A stretch of DNA of 64,000 bases from positions 6,448,001-6,512,000 of the forward strand of contig JACDQD010000104.1 in NCBI GenBank assembly GCA_019843655.1, given 5' to 3'. The stretch is from Lethocerus indicus (lineage: Eukaryota; Arthropoda; Insecta; Hemiptera; Belostomatidae). The notes beneath the pieces were generated by a model. It saw only the letters and a list, made by a program, of their open reading frames with translations. It was not told the origin of the DNA and searched no databases. Positions 41,731-56,590 of the stretch are shown here, piece after piece. Every line of letters begins with the position of its first letter. Positions within the stretch are counted from its first letter, which is position 1. Both the position numbers and the translations under genes were made by a program.

Positions 41731-43239
41731 ATAATATATTAATTCGTTCCGCATACGTTGGATATATTTAATACTCCGACTTCAAGAAAGATCAGAATAT
41801 TCACAAGTTCGTGTGGACTTCTTGGAATTTGGAATTCTACAGGAATACATAATCATATATGTATAAATAATTCAATGATTAAATACATAAACAAAGTATA
41901 GCAACATGTTATAAATATTCGATACTATTTCAGATTGTTTGTGTACAGTAATATTTTTATAATGAACGTCCATGGGAATCACAAGCACAGCGAATCGTAT
42001 AAATAAACACACCACGAGGCCAAACATAAGTTCACCTACGGAAGAGCGGATGAAAAATGAACGGATATCAGTCAGTTACCCCAAATTGGGTTAGTGTACA
42101 CTGACGAATGATTAACAACGTTGGAAATGGCCCGCAACGCCATACATACACCCCGAGACCAATAAAACAAGGTACGAGCGCGTGGGATAAAAAAAGTCGA
42201 CCAGAATTATTCCACCACAAGCCACTTTACCTTAATATTCAATGTATCTCTCTGTGAAATTTTAATACCAGCTGACAAGTAGTACGCAAAAGGCTGATTC
42301 TAAAGAATTTAAGAAAGGGCTTAGGACAGGCATATACAGAGCTCAGCAGGAGATCTAAGCCCGTAATGAATGGTTTCAGGAATAAACATCATCAGATACA
42401 TCAAAGCGGTTGCAAAACTCGAATTTTTTTTCCGGTTACCCAGGACTAATTTAGCATAAGCTAGGGCAAAAATTCACGACGTATTTTCAAAAAAAATTCT
42501 TCAATAACACAATTATTATGATGTAATTTGCACGATATTAACCAACCGTGGTATAATCGGTTATAGTGAAACTGAATGGGTTACACCTTCCCCCAAATTC
42601 GAACCCTCAACTTTTTTCTAAGTATCATAAAATACCTCGTTTCCGTTTCATAAGCAAAAAAATTATAAAGCCAAATTTCCAATTAACATAAGTCTGCACT
42701 CATTAATTATCCATTCTGGCATCGGTGTTATTATTTATTTCCAACTGAATATTTAAAATTAAGGAATATAATCATAGTTTACAGCAGTACTGAGCCTCAT
42801 TTCGTGTCAGGAATTCAGGTTTATATTTGGTGAAATTGAAACAGCGTAAAGAAAAAAAAAACCGGAGGTCACAAAAGGTTGAGTGGCAATAACGGGGATG
42901 AAGAGGGCTTTAAAAAATAAAACAAGTGCAGCGACTGGAGTAAAGCAATCAAGGGGGGCTGTGCAACCCCCCCTCCCTATAAAACCGCCGGTTTATCGCT
43001 TTTCCGCCAGGAAGGAATCTTCATCTGCCGCCCCGATAGTCCCGGCTTCTCTTCGGGGGCTTCACAGTAACGATTCCCACCCTCCTCTGACACACTTAAC
43101 CACGCGTACGCACACGCTCACATACGCACACCCTAAGAATTTAGCGGTGTAACCACGAACCCTATGGAATTCTTCCCAATGAATTGCTCATTATCGTACT
43201 GTAACATTCTTGCCATCTATAGCTATCACTTAAAGGGTA

Positions 43240-43242
<3 letters not shown>
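41731..43242. other. AT-rich non-coding stretch with one TATA-like site
   Basis: TATAAATA at 41998-42005 is an exact TATA-box consensus, but no TCAGT-type initiator lies 28-34 bases downstream. A B-box-like word on the minus strand near 42598-42608 (GGTTCGAATTT) has no A box. No gene is recognised. Confidence 0.5.
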
Positions 43243-43282
<40 letters not shown>

Positions 43283-43300
43283 ACGTGTGTATATATACAC
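43243..43300. repeat. (TA)n microsatellite with flanking palindromes
   Basis: A 37-base TA run is followed by ACACGTGT (E-box palindrome, 43281-43288) overlapping GTGTATATATACAC (14-base perfect palindrome, 43287-43300). Confidence 0.95.
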
Positions 43301-43675
43301 ATAGAAACTCGTAGTTCAATGTATTCTCAATATTGCTTACCTAACAGTAAAATTTATTATTGTTATTGATATTATAATACTTCCTTGTATACATAAAGCG
43401 AAATTGGCAAAACAGTTGGTCATATTTTATGCTCATCTAAGTATTCAATTAGTCTTCCTGACACATTAGAGGTTTTCTTCTTTCTTTTTGGAGTTGCTGG
43501 CAGAGCGGAGAAAATGCATGACGTAAGCGTGAGCGTTTATAAAATAATAAATATGGGGCATGGATAATTTATAGCCCTTGGGGTGGTGGAGAATAACGAT
43601 TGGAGAATGACTAGTGAAAACGTCGAGCCGGACGGAAATCTACGTAGAGTGGTGGCTATCGATCTAGCTGAGGGC

Positions 43676-43698
43676 TCTCTCTCTCTCTCTCACACACG

Positions 43699-43741
<43 letters not shown>

Positions 43742-43780
43742 CCCTCCCTTCCTGCCTGCCTCTCTCTCTCTCACCCTCCT
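43676..43780. repeat. (CT)n microsatellite and CT-rich tract
   Basis: CT alternation interrupted by CACACACGCTCTCC, then a pure (CT) core to about 43737, then CCTCCCTTCCTGCCTGCCTCTCTC. This is the only long dinucleotide GA/CT array with CT on the plus strand. Confidence 0.95.
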
Positions 43781-43864
43781 TCAGGAACGGCACCCTCACA
43801 CCCCTTATCCATTATGTCTCACCCCCCAACCCTTCCCCCTCACCATCCATACACCAATTATTGA

Positions 43865-46325
43865 GCGCGCCCTCCACACGTACTCCAGTTTTCGGAATCA
43901 TGATATTCCCCAAGAGGGAGGAAAAAATCCATAAGCTTCTAATCTGCATTAGGAGCCAAGGCGACATTTCGGGCAGGAGAGAGAGAGGTTAGGGAGAAGG
44001 GTTAGGAAAAAAGTGAAGGCATGATAATATATTCCCTATCTTAAAGATCTCAGTGTTCGAATAAGCAACCATAACGCAAAATTTCAACGCGTAGATCAGT
44101 TTCGGATTCACACTAGTGCGGATACTGTTTTATATGTTTTAAAAATTCAACCGAAAACAAATATTTGGCGAACTGTGAGATTTTGGATGAGAATTATTAT
44201 AGTTAATATGTGTCTGACAGAAATATTTAGGCTGTTGGCACAAGTTATGTAATCCACCACGCCAAAATGCCGCATGGTATAAATAAAAATTTGACTCCCA
44301 ACCCATTTAGCGCTCCTCGACCTGTCGTCCGCCCGTCTAGTTCTGACGAAACCAACAGCCGTCATGACAAAATCATAAGGCCTGAAGTATGGAAATTCTG
44401 TTTATCTTTTTTCTGTTTGTTTTAATTGGCGCAGACTCATTGGCTGGTCAATTACCTAGATACGCGTAACCGCCTCCCCCCTACCAACAACGGTGACGAT
44501 TTCTCTGGCCTCCTTAACACCAATCTAGACACTTAAGAAAAAAAAACCAGTTGACACCAAACGAGGAAACGGATACAAACAATTCGTACGAATCGAAAAA
44601 CTCGTCGTAAGAGAAACAACCGGTATCTCAATAAAACGATACTACTTATAATAGTCCACATCTGAAGATCTGATTTGTGATATATATAGCAAATGATAAA
44701 TGTTCATAGAATTCATCTTGCCAATCGTATAACACACACCCACATACACAAAAGAGATTAGGAATATGGAAGAAATCTATTTGCTGACTCACTTATTCAT
44801 ACCTCAAGATAATTTAATAAACGTGGAAGTTATTATTAAATTAATGTATCTGTTCGAACAGGATTGCGCGCGACTCGTGTCTCGGCGAAAAAATGTGAAG
44901 TCATTTGACAATAAAAACCTATTTACGAGCCAGACTCGCGGCCTCTGCCAAACTGGTTGGCCGGGATACTCAAGTGGCGGAGAAATAAATTCGGGGTATT
45001 TCTTTTTTTTAAAACCTTCCTCCAAGTGTAAGTTCGATTATCTCGGAATTAGTTGCGACAAACTAATTGGCAAATTAATCGTTTCCGTCGTCTAGGAGGC
45101 ATTTAAAATCAGCTGAGAATTTTATTTCGGTAAAACAGGTTGGCCAACAGACGCACAACTGGGGGTACAAGTTGTACACTCCCCGGTTCTATTCTTGTCA
45201 GCAACTCACGCTTCGCACTGAAATACTAAAGTGGGAGTTGTTTGTGCACCCCCAAAATTATTTCTAGACTCAATGTAAGTAAGTGCAATTGCTCTCATTA
45301 TCCAGAACAAACGAACAAGCGGAGATAGAAAAGAACAAAAAGTTATCATTTTGGAGTTCGAAGTATACACACCTACTTCCAGCTTCACTAAATTACTTAT
45401 AAGCAAACTTATGTTTCACTAAAAATAGGTTTAATGGCTTAAATATAGATAGAATAAACGCTATAACTTCTGTAAAGGATTTCACTAAATATTTTTTTCA
45501 ATGACTTGATATTTTTCCTGCCATACAGGTACTTGCGCCACAGGGTTAACGACCACAAGCGGGTAAACATATCCAAAACTTGCTTATTCCCAAGTAAACA
45601 ACCGAAAACCGTCCGTTCTCACTGAAAGTAAATATTAACAACTCGGAATTAAAAGTGCCAAATCACTAGATATTCGTGCATTGTACTAACAAAATATTGA
45701 CAATCAGCTATCACTAGTGTTGTGCCTAACTGCAGTTATTAAGTACGTCAGTCACTAATATTGATAAAAGTAAAATCCGAACATTTTACTTTCCAATTGC
45801 TAAATAATATATCTCTAAGACATTTTTATTCGAAATTATTTATTTATTTAAATATTATTTTTCAGGTTTTACAATATCACTGCGTACTACGCAACTAAAT
45901 GCTCCTTTTATATTTTATACATAAATTGCTATCCTATGTATATTAGCGATGTAATTATGTCAAGTGATAGTTCAGACCCATATGTATATAGTCCAATACA
46001 ATACTCATAGTATGTTCCTCGATTGGCCACAGAGCTCCAATACTGCCGCGTGCTATAATCAAACCCGCCATGCTTAGACGGCCCGAGCGCTAAGCACCAG
46101 TACACGAGCAGTGTATACAAACAGTAGACCGAAAGAGTATCGGCGAAACAGTGGGGAGGGCGAAGAGAAGGAGAGATGGGAGTGTTTATACAGCAATTAG
46201 GTTAATGAGCGAGTGGCCATTAATCAGAGGGATGCCAACTAAGGGGGGATGGTGTCCCCCCTCAATACCCCCGACCCACTACTAACCCACTGCTACGGGA
46301 CAGTCACTCACTCACCTCACAGTCA
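43865..46325. other. AT-rich non-coding stretch
   Basis: The 109-codon plus-strand frame at 44766-45095 starts at ATG but has no recognisable domain and is overlapped by a 73-codon frame on the other strand. 45161-45184 folds as GGGG-GTACAA-G-TTGTAC-ACT-CCCC. 46243-46261 is a GC-only hairpin listed separately. Confidence 0.5.
46243..46261. repeat. strong GC hairpin
   Basis: GGGGGGA, TGGTG, TCCCCCC: seven perfect pairs, six of them G-C, around a five-base loop. No T run follows, so it does not look like a terminator. Confidence 0.85.
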
Positions 46326-46331
46326 CTCCTC

Positions 46332-46352
46332 CTTCTTCTTCTTCTTCTTCTT
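46332..46352. repeat. (CTT)7 microsatellite
   Basis: A pure CTT trinucleotide run. Confidence 0.95.
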
Positions 46353-47870
46353 AATAGCCAAACTTAACCGCTCTCAATGACCCGTCCACTTTACCCTTCT
46401 TTCAACTTTTCCAAGTTATATAGTGGAGACGGGGGGGAGGTGAAAAAAAAATTGGTGAAGCGGAGAGTGGCAACAAACGTCTCGGGGTTTTTTATGACGT
46501 CCCCGATGAATAATTCTCCGGCCGGATTGAGGTAACAGTCGAGGCTTTCGTGGCCGGGAAACCCACTTTCGCCTTCGGCTGAACTTGAAAACTTTTATTG
46601 GTTCCTCCGACTCAACAGCGTCTCGTCACCCTAACCCCCCCTCCTCCCCGACGCTCTCGTTAACGACGAGAAGCTCTTAAAATACGTCACGATGAGTCTC
46701 GGAATTTCGAATACGCGGCCGCTTTCTTCTTCTTTAACAAAGAATATTTAAGATTTATTCTTTTTCTAACACGGCAGTTATTATTTATGGTACAATGTTC
46801 AAACAGATCACCCCGCCAAGAGGAATACTCATATAAGTGGACAACTGACATGATTTATGGAATATTTTTATTAGACGAATCGAAATGTAATGCGGCAAAT
46901 ATTTTATACCTAATTTTAGAATCATCGCAGACATAATACATTCTTAATACTACTATATTCAACCATTAATCGTTTTGTCATATTCTAATGGGAAAAAAGA
47001 ATTATGTCTCGGATTTGGTGGGTTTCAACCTTCTTGTTGACTTTTTTGAGAATTTCTCCCTGACGAAAATGTAAACTCAAAACCACGTAAAGCTGTATTA
47101 AGTGACCTTATTTCATTAAAGTAATAATGTACAAAATGCCTGCATAAAATGTAGGATATCAATTTAGTTTAAGCATTCTGGTACTCAAGCATTAATACAT
47201 TTGAACGCCATTTTCTGCCCCCCGAGAAATCTCAGCCTTCTCGATCCACTAACGCCCAGGGAAGCGTGAACTACTTACAGGTCACGCTCCATAGGTTAAA
47301 AAGCGCGGGAGGTTAAAACCTACAGAAGCTCGAGTCCTGCCTGAAATCCATTCGGCTAAGCACCATCGGTCAGCTTTTTACTGGTTTCGAAGGTTATTAA
47401 TATAACAGATACGGGAAATAGCTGATTTGTAATTGAATCAAACATTTGAAGGGCTTCTTGAATACGTCTTAAAAGGCCGTAAAACATCACTTGGCGTAAC
47501 TAACGTGCATTACAGATCAATTCGACAAGTAGAAGGTTCAAACGAAATTAACCATTACTACGGCATTAGGCCGCATAAGATTTATCAATCATGTAGTTCT
47601 ACATGACTTATTTGCTGCTGAACCGTTCAAACGCTTTAGACATTAAGGCAAATTTACATTGAATACGCCACTAAACTAAACGTTGGATAATAGAAAAATT
47701 AAACCGAAGCACTGTGCTTGAAGTGGAATGGAATGACACAGGAAAACGAAAAGAAAGACCACTTCATGATAATCCTAAGCGCAAGAGTCCTACACATCTT
47801 GGGAGAGTAGGTGTTAAAACGAGTGGGAACGTGCCGGCAGAACGTGGACAGAAAGCACGCGATATCTCCC
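46353..47870. other. non-coding stretch; first 350 bases GC-richer
   Basis: 46420-46720 has more CG and several G and C runs than the AT-rich remainder. A near-palindrome at 47589-47606 (TCATGTAG, TT, CTACATGA) is the clearest structure. Nothing coding is recognised. Confidence 0.5.
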
Positions 47871-47874
47871 AGCT

Positions 47875-48324
47875 ATGATTTATACCGAAGAACGGCTCCG
47901 TTTTGTCGCTCCTTTAATGTTTTACAACACTCGGGGCCCGTCGAAGGGGGGACGCCATTTGTCTTCTCGCGAAGGAGAAGTAACAAAAAAAATATTGCGT
48001 TCGACCGGAATTATCGGTCTGGGTGCAGAGTGCCTCCGACAAAATATCCCTGATAATTTTTCTCTTTATCGGGAGGTGAACTCGCAGAAGAATTATATAA
48101 ATTCAGAGAGACCCGAGATGAAATGTACAGACGGAGTTGGTGGTTGCGGGGCAACAGAAGAGAAACGACAACGTGGGCGGCTCGTCGATTATTCTGTGTT
48201 CGGGAATGGACAGTTTTTTTTTCTCTTCTCCTCGGAATATTCTCGTCGGAGAATAATATTCTGCAGTTGTCGCAACCAGAAACGAATACGTATTTACGCA
48301 TTAAACGACTCAAATGGAACTTAA
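47875..48324 (+). other. 149-codon ORF, longest non-repetitive frame, unrecognised
   Basis: It opens at ATG 47875 (MIYTEERLRF...) and runs 149 codons without low-complexity bias, except a Phe run near residue 118 and basic patches. Composition is mixed (Cys, Arg and Gly scattered). No domain, signal peptide or membrane segment is evident. A 100-codon frame overlaps it on the opposite strand. For the local base composition a frame of this length is near the limit of chance in 64 kb on six frames, so it is worth a search but not a confident gene. Confidence 0.2.
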
Positions 48325-48454
48325 ATAAAGTATATTTATACTAAATATCGCGTAAACAAATAATCCGCTTTGTCCGCCTTTTCAGTTTCTAATTTTTTTT
48401 TGTACGTATTGCATTTTTAAATGAATTACTTTCATTAGTCTAAAAAACGGGCTT

Positions 48455-48484
48455 GGTTATTAGGTTATATATGACCTAATAACC
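48455..48484. repeat. perfect 11-bp inverted repeat
   Basis: GGTTATTAGGT, an eight-base loop TATATATG, then ACCTAATAACC. All 11 pairs match, and the loop itself can pair at its AT/AT core, making almost the whole 30 bases palindromic. Confidence 0.9.
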
Positions 48485-51464
48485 TAGTCGATTGAAGTGT
48501 TGAATCCATAATTTCTTAATGGGTACTATATTAAAGAAAGGCATAAAACAAACAGGAAGACAGCCGGTCGATTAGAAGGCGAAACAAAACGAAATGGATC
48601 GTCGCCTAGTGTAAAAGACACCGAGGTCCTCCGCTTGATCTCGTTCCAAGAGGCGGTTGGGGAGGGGCAAAGGGCAGGCAGGGACAGGTGGCTCCCTATT
48701 GCATCTGGACGGCGCCGGATAACTAACTCCCGCAGGAAATAAAACGCCCGGTGTATCGGCTGAAGAGAGTGAATGGGAGAGATGGTGAATTGTAAAATGT
48801 GAATGGAGTAGTAGGCTACTAGACCCGCACGACACCCACCGCCCGCAGAGCCAAATGTCTAACAGGCTTAGTGTCGGTCCTCGGGGCGAGACCGGTGGCG
48901 ATATGAATACACGAACAGGAACCGGCACTTTAAATAGCCGCACTGGTCATAATGCACTATGATTCCTCATCACTGGTCTAGACAGGTTTCGATTTTTCGA
49001 CGCGGAGAAGCAGAAAGTACCAGCGGTAATGACGGTACCAGCCTTGTCTCATAACCAATATCAGCATTAGGTTGACACTCCACCATTTATTAGGTCCAGA
49101 TTTACTAATTACGTGGAACCTCGGTTACCAAACGAAACGGTACAACAGAGGTTCGTACGACGGTAAAGGCATAATTCTACGATTCATTTTAATTAAAATA
49201 ATGCGATGACTTCACTAGTCATCAATTTGCGAGGATGTGAATGAAAACGCGATTGAATGAGGAAACGATACAATTCAAACATTCGAGAGAGAACTCATTA
49301 GCAATTCTTTCATGGGGTCACACATTCAATAATCCTCGTATCTCGAAAACTGCGCGATATAAGAAAGACAAGGGGAAAAAATTATCACCGACTTCGAGAC
49401 AAAGCCACTCTATATGTTCTGCAACAAAACATGCGGAAATCATAAATCGACTGTCCAAAATAATAAAGGGACTAACTATAACGTAATAACTTGTAATACG
49501 TATTATCAAATACGTGGAACCACTATCGTGATACTGGTCGTTTCAAATTCATCGATCAAAGGCATCCAAAGGCCTAATCAAATATGAACATGTCTACGCT
49601 GATTCACCTTCAGGACATTCGAGTTTTTAACGTATTCAGCATTTATTAAGTTCTGTACCATCTCTATAAGAAAAAATTGCAATTGTCAATAAGTGCAGTG
49701 TGAAAACATTTTCTTATTTGGGTTCTTCTGACATTTTCTTTACTGCTCTTGGATCACCAGTCTCAAAAATGTAGATATTGGGTTTAAATTGAATTCAACC
49801 GCATAATTTCTAGGAATCGTAGGAGCCAAAGAAAATCAAACTATAACATAGCCCTAATTGTTTAAGGAGAGCAATCAAAGTGTTGTCGTGCATATCATCA
49901 CACCTCTGAGGTGCTATTACTGTTCTTACAATTTAGTGTTAGGTAATGAATCACTCATCGATAGAAAAACTATATACGAAATCGACTGTAATATTAACAA
50001 CGGCGAGAAGATGAAAACGGTTTAGCATAAGACCTAACAATTGGGAGAAGACAGAAGGTTACACACAATTAATAACTGTTGGAAAACTGGAGGTTTCCTT
50101 TCCATAATTAAACCAATTGCTAATGGCAGTTTATTTAGTGAAGACGATGACTGGCGAATTACGCAGGAAGGACCCGATTAAAGACAAAGTTGAGCACCAT
50201 GAAGCAATATTAAGGTTAATGAATTAAAAATTCGGTTCATCCATATTTCCCATACACGCATTACAGACATGTGACCCCCCTAAACATCTCACTCGGTATC
50301 TTTATTCTTTCCCTTTCCCGTTGTCAAACCAATTCGATCGTTAAAAGAAGAATGTTGACTTTTATAATTTCTTTTTCGTTTGCTACTTCTTATTTTTCTA
50401 CGGATTACGACAGCTGGATATTTATTATCCTCCCCCCGTTGCGCGTTATCGGGGTCCCATTACGATAAAGGCCGTCGTCGTTACAGCGAAATCCCCCCCC
50501 ACACCCCCCACCTACTCAAAATCACATAGTCGCCAACAGTCCCACTCAGACTGTCCTAAATCACAAAAATTAGCTCAAAGTGTACACAATCAAAAATCAG
50601 AAAGCGGGCCAAATACAGGGCAGCATATACAATATAAATATTCATTTGGCAGAATTACATATTTAATATATTTATGTATATAGAATTAATTGAAATCAGA
50701 AATGTGTTGACTGAATCAGATGCTACGAAAGTTTACTGGAGACTACAATCAAATTGAAACGCTTACGTACAGCAGAGAAAAACTACATTATATATAAGGA
50801 AAACAATTTACAAAAATTCAACTAATTAACGTCGTGACTACTAATATACATCACCTAATTAATAAAATTGATTAACAAGGAGTTCTTTTATGGACATTCA
50901 CGAATCATCTAGTGGGTACACAAAAAAATACGACTCATCAGGATTATGAAAAGGATTAGCGACTACAGAATCAGTCTAATGGAAGGTCATATTGTTTATA
51001 GTTCGAGGTTATTTAAAAGGGATATTATGTATTTAATGTCTTTTTTACTTCTGTAAAGGCAATTTTTGAGGCCCAAAACCGAGAGCAAAATCACGAGATC
51101 CCGAGGAAAAATATCCAACGCTAGACAATTTTTTTTCGAAAAATTTTGACCCTACTCTCCCTTCCGCTTTTCCGGTTCCTCGAGAGGGGACCTGCGGTGA
51201 TTATTATATACGCGGTTTTTAGCCCGCCCCTCACCCCTCTCGCTCCCTCCTTCTACGGCGCGAAACTGGTGGGCAGGGAGGAAAATGAGATGAAATGTCG
51301 AGAACGAGAAAATAGCCGAAAGGAAGGTTAGTCGGAGGGTGTTCGGGACGAAGTCTTCTATATCGGGGGGGGGGGAGGCGGAATGGAAGAAAGAGGAGAG
51401 ATAGAGAAAGAAAGAGGAATGAGGGGGACAAGCAGGCAATAGGTGGGGGAGAGTAAGGTGAAGG
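48485..51464. other. non-coding stretch
   Basis: A GC-richer patch (48570-48920) carries an unrecognised 123-codon minus-strand frame. Hairpins: 49116-49154 (GAACCTC ... GAGGTTC, with inner TACC/GGTA) and 49205-49223 (GATGACT/AGTCATC). C-run pairs lie at 50430-50510, and a G homopolymer of about 11 lies at 51365-51375. Confidence 0.5.
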
Positions 51465-54060
<2,596 letters not shown>

Positions 54061-54074
54061 AGTTGATTACCAAT

Positions 54075-54099
54075 TCAAATCGTCTCAGCTCAAATCGTC
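54075..54099. repeat. short direct repeat TCAAATCGTC x2
   Basis: Two exact 10-base copies start 15 bases apart, in a region slightly richer in GC than its surroundings. They could be paired protein-binding sites. Confidence 0.5.
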
Positions 54100-56470
54100 G
54101 GGCCGCAAAAGGGTCATTTTAATGTGAGCTCAGCCAGACCCACGAGAGATGTATTTACAAAAAAAGGGGTTTCGAAAATCGAATTCGAGGATTTTATTTC
54201 TATTTAGACGAAAGCGGGGGGGGGGCAGACGGAGAACGCTGTCATTTTGCTTTCCAATTGGACCGATGATAGGCTAAGGTGGTGAGCTCCCCCCGACGAA
54301 CGGTTAAGAATAGATTCTTTGGACTCGCTCCAGCCTATTTTTTCCTATCAAAATCCGTTACACAGGGCTGCTGCAACTGGGCCAACCAAAAAAAGTTCCA
54401 CGTCCCGTTAATTTCTGCTGCACTTTAAATACAATAAGTCCATCAACTATAACTCAAGGAAATGAAATCAGTTCTTTGTAAGAATAATGAGAATTATCAG
54501 TAGCTTTTTAATAACGCTTAAACGTGTTCAGGCAGGGAACATTTGTACATTATTAATTTTAAACTGAAATTTAAAATTTTATTTTTATTATTAGTGGTAA
54601 TATAATAAAATAAAACTAAATTATTGTCAATAGCACTTATACATTTAAATGAATTAATTCTGAGCGATAAACTCGGTTCTATACAAAGTCCAAATTTAAA
54701 TACTATTATCGTCTGAACCATAACGTCTGTTTATAACGAGGGTCTATAACTTCTCAAGTGTGGTCTGGTTTCATACAGGTGCTGGCGTTTCGCCATCAAT
54801 ATTGTTCGCCGTAAACACAATACGGTAATTGTAAAGTAATTCGCGCATGTCATCCGAAAGTAATTTCAAATCATTTACTTTGTGCCGCAATAACCGCGAC
54901 TGTTCGGGGATAATAATGATGTATAAGTGGGCGGCACTAACACTAACCAAACGTACGAACAGATTTCAATAATTCCCCGAAACACACCCACGCATCAGTG
55001 TGTGTTCGACTACGCAGTTGATGGTTACTAATACAAAAGCGATATTTCAGCCCTAGCGCTGTTTGATTTCCTAATCCGTGCAATATGTCTTCCAGAGTCC
55101 TTTCGATTCTTTGACCAACGTTTCAGAATTCGAACTTTCCCCAGCCTTGTACAGCGTTTTAAGTTACCGGTTGCGGACATCGGTGGGCTGGTGGCCTCAA
55201 CAAGAAATTAACCTTGTAGGCAGGTACACGATCGCTTATTATATTCCCCCCCTCCCCGCGTTATATAAGGTTCAAATATGAGCAATTCACGAGGCTCAAA
55301 ATAATACTAGAATTGGGACAGGGACTCAATAAATACAATCGGATCATTCTAGAAGTTTCTTAAAACGCAAGAATGCAAGTAATGAATCATAGGAGGGGCA
55401 ACAACGAAATACTTCATTTATGTTAAGCACTGTAACCATTACGTCCGTATTATGTCCGGACTTATTTGTAAATAAGTACAAACGATTCATTGTTCAAATA
55501 AAAAATTATATTGATAAGATATTATTGTATGGGTTTGTAGTTATATAACATTGTATAGTTGTATAATATTGTAGTTATATCTTGAAGGACGAGGATCAAT
55601 ATCCGGCCTATGATATTTATTACTATTAAGTAGGAATAGAAAAACGTATTATTGCGGTAAATGATGTCAATCTGTATTTCAATTTATAAATATGAAAAAT
55701 ACACTCAACGATTGTCTAATTATTAGAGAGAACCCCCAACCCAGGAACAAAAAGCCAACTGAAGAGATAGTAAACTGATAAGAGAGAGGGAAGCGTTCTC
55801 AACAAGGGAGCTGTTAACTTTCTTCGCGTTCCACCTCCGATCCCACCCTCAACCCAAAACTTTCTTACTCCCTCCAACCCAATTTTGAAGTTGAAGGAAA
55901 ATTGCAGTCGTTTTATATGCCATATTAATGAAGTTTTAACTTGCGGAGGAGGGGGTGGGGGAAAGGGGAGTCGGTTCATCAGAGAGACTTTCTGCGGGCA
56001 CTACCGACATCCGCACAAACAGACAGGCCTTCAACTCTTCAGTAGTGTTCAAGGTTAAAAGAATTTTCCAAATCTGAATGTCTATCGAAGTGATCGATTA
56101 AAAATCCTCGGAACGTATAAATAGTAAAGGATGTGACGATGTGAAAATTGTAGACACTGGAGTTGAACGATAAAAAATGTACACATAAGACATGCTTGAA
56201 ATGTTTAAAAAAAACACTTGAAAAACACGGTTATAAAAGCTAAATTGGCAACTCGGGAACTCTTCATTATTATGTGATGAGTCGTTTAAAATTGGGTCTC
56301 TTGATTTATCATTAAAATGAACAATTTTATGTATTTTTTATAAACTTTAACGATGCAATGCAACAATGCACGTTGGATTAAAATACACTATATATGTATA
56401 CGTGCAATATCTGCGTGGGTGTAAAGGGGGAACGCAATTTTGACTTTAATTGAGAGGAGTAAGGTAAATT
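54100..56470. other. non-coding stretch
   Basis: A 10-base G run lies near 54217-54226. 55535-55581 is a degenerate tandem repeat of a TTGTA(G)TTATAT-like unit of about 16 bases. 55716-55979 carries an unrecognised 87-codon minus frame. TATAAATAG at 56116-56124 has no initiator downstream. Confidence 0.5.
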
Positions 56471-56479
56471 CGTACACCC

Positions 56480-56493
56480 GTCACCATGGCAAC
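56480..56493 (+). promoter_or_regulatory. consensus RFX X-box
   Basis: GTCACCATGGCAAC matches GTNRCC-N2-RGYAAC at every specified position. RFX-family factors use such X-boxes near the starts of ciliary genes in animals, including insect sensory neurons. GCCAT (PHO/YY1 core) occurs on both strands within 20 bases. No gene start is evident nearby. A perfect match with variable spacer is expected about once per 100-150 kb, so chance is possible. Confidence 0.3.
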
Positions 56494-56576
56494 GTCCGCC
56501 ATTGTTCATATTGCTGAGGTCCCGGTACCTAACAGCACCACTACTAACTAAACCGATTTAATTGCACGCATGATTG

Positions 56577-56590
56577 TATACATATGTATA
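56577..56590. repeat. 14-bp perfect palindrome
   Basis: TATACATATGTATA is perfectly self-complementary. A similar one, ATATACATGTATAT, occurs at 62247-62260. Confidence 0.6.

Noticed and set aside
42598..42608. B-box-like GGTTCGAATTT on the minus strand
   Set aside because: No A box lies within the pol III distance, and the last two bases do not fit.
44766..45095. 109-codon ATG-started plus frame
   Set aside because: Frames of this length are expected several times by chance here; the opposite strand is open as well and no domain is visible.
47270..47370. tRNA-like words (AGCTCGAGTCC and TAGGTTAAAAAG)
   Set aside because: The B box matches at only about nine of 11 positions, the A box is poor and no cloverleaf forms.
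56116..56124. TATAAATAG as a possible promoter (also at 62236-62244 and 41998-42005)
   Set aside because: No initiator word stands 28-34 bases downstream, and TATA words are frequent in AT-rich DNA.
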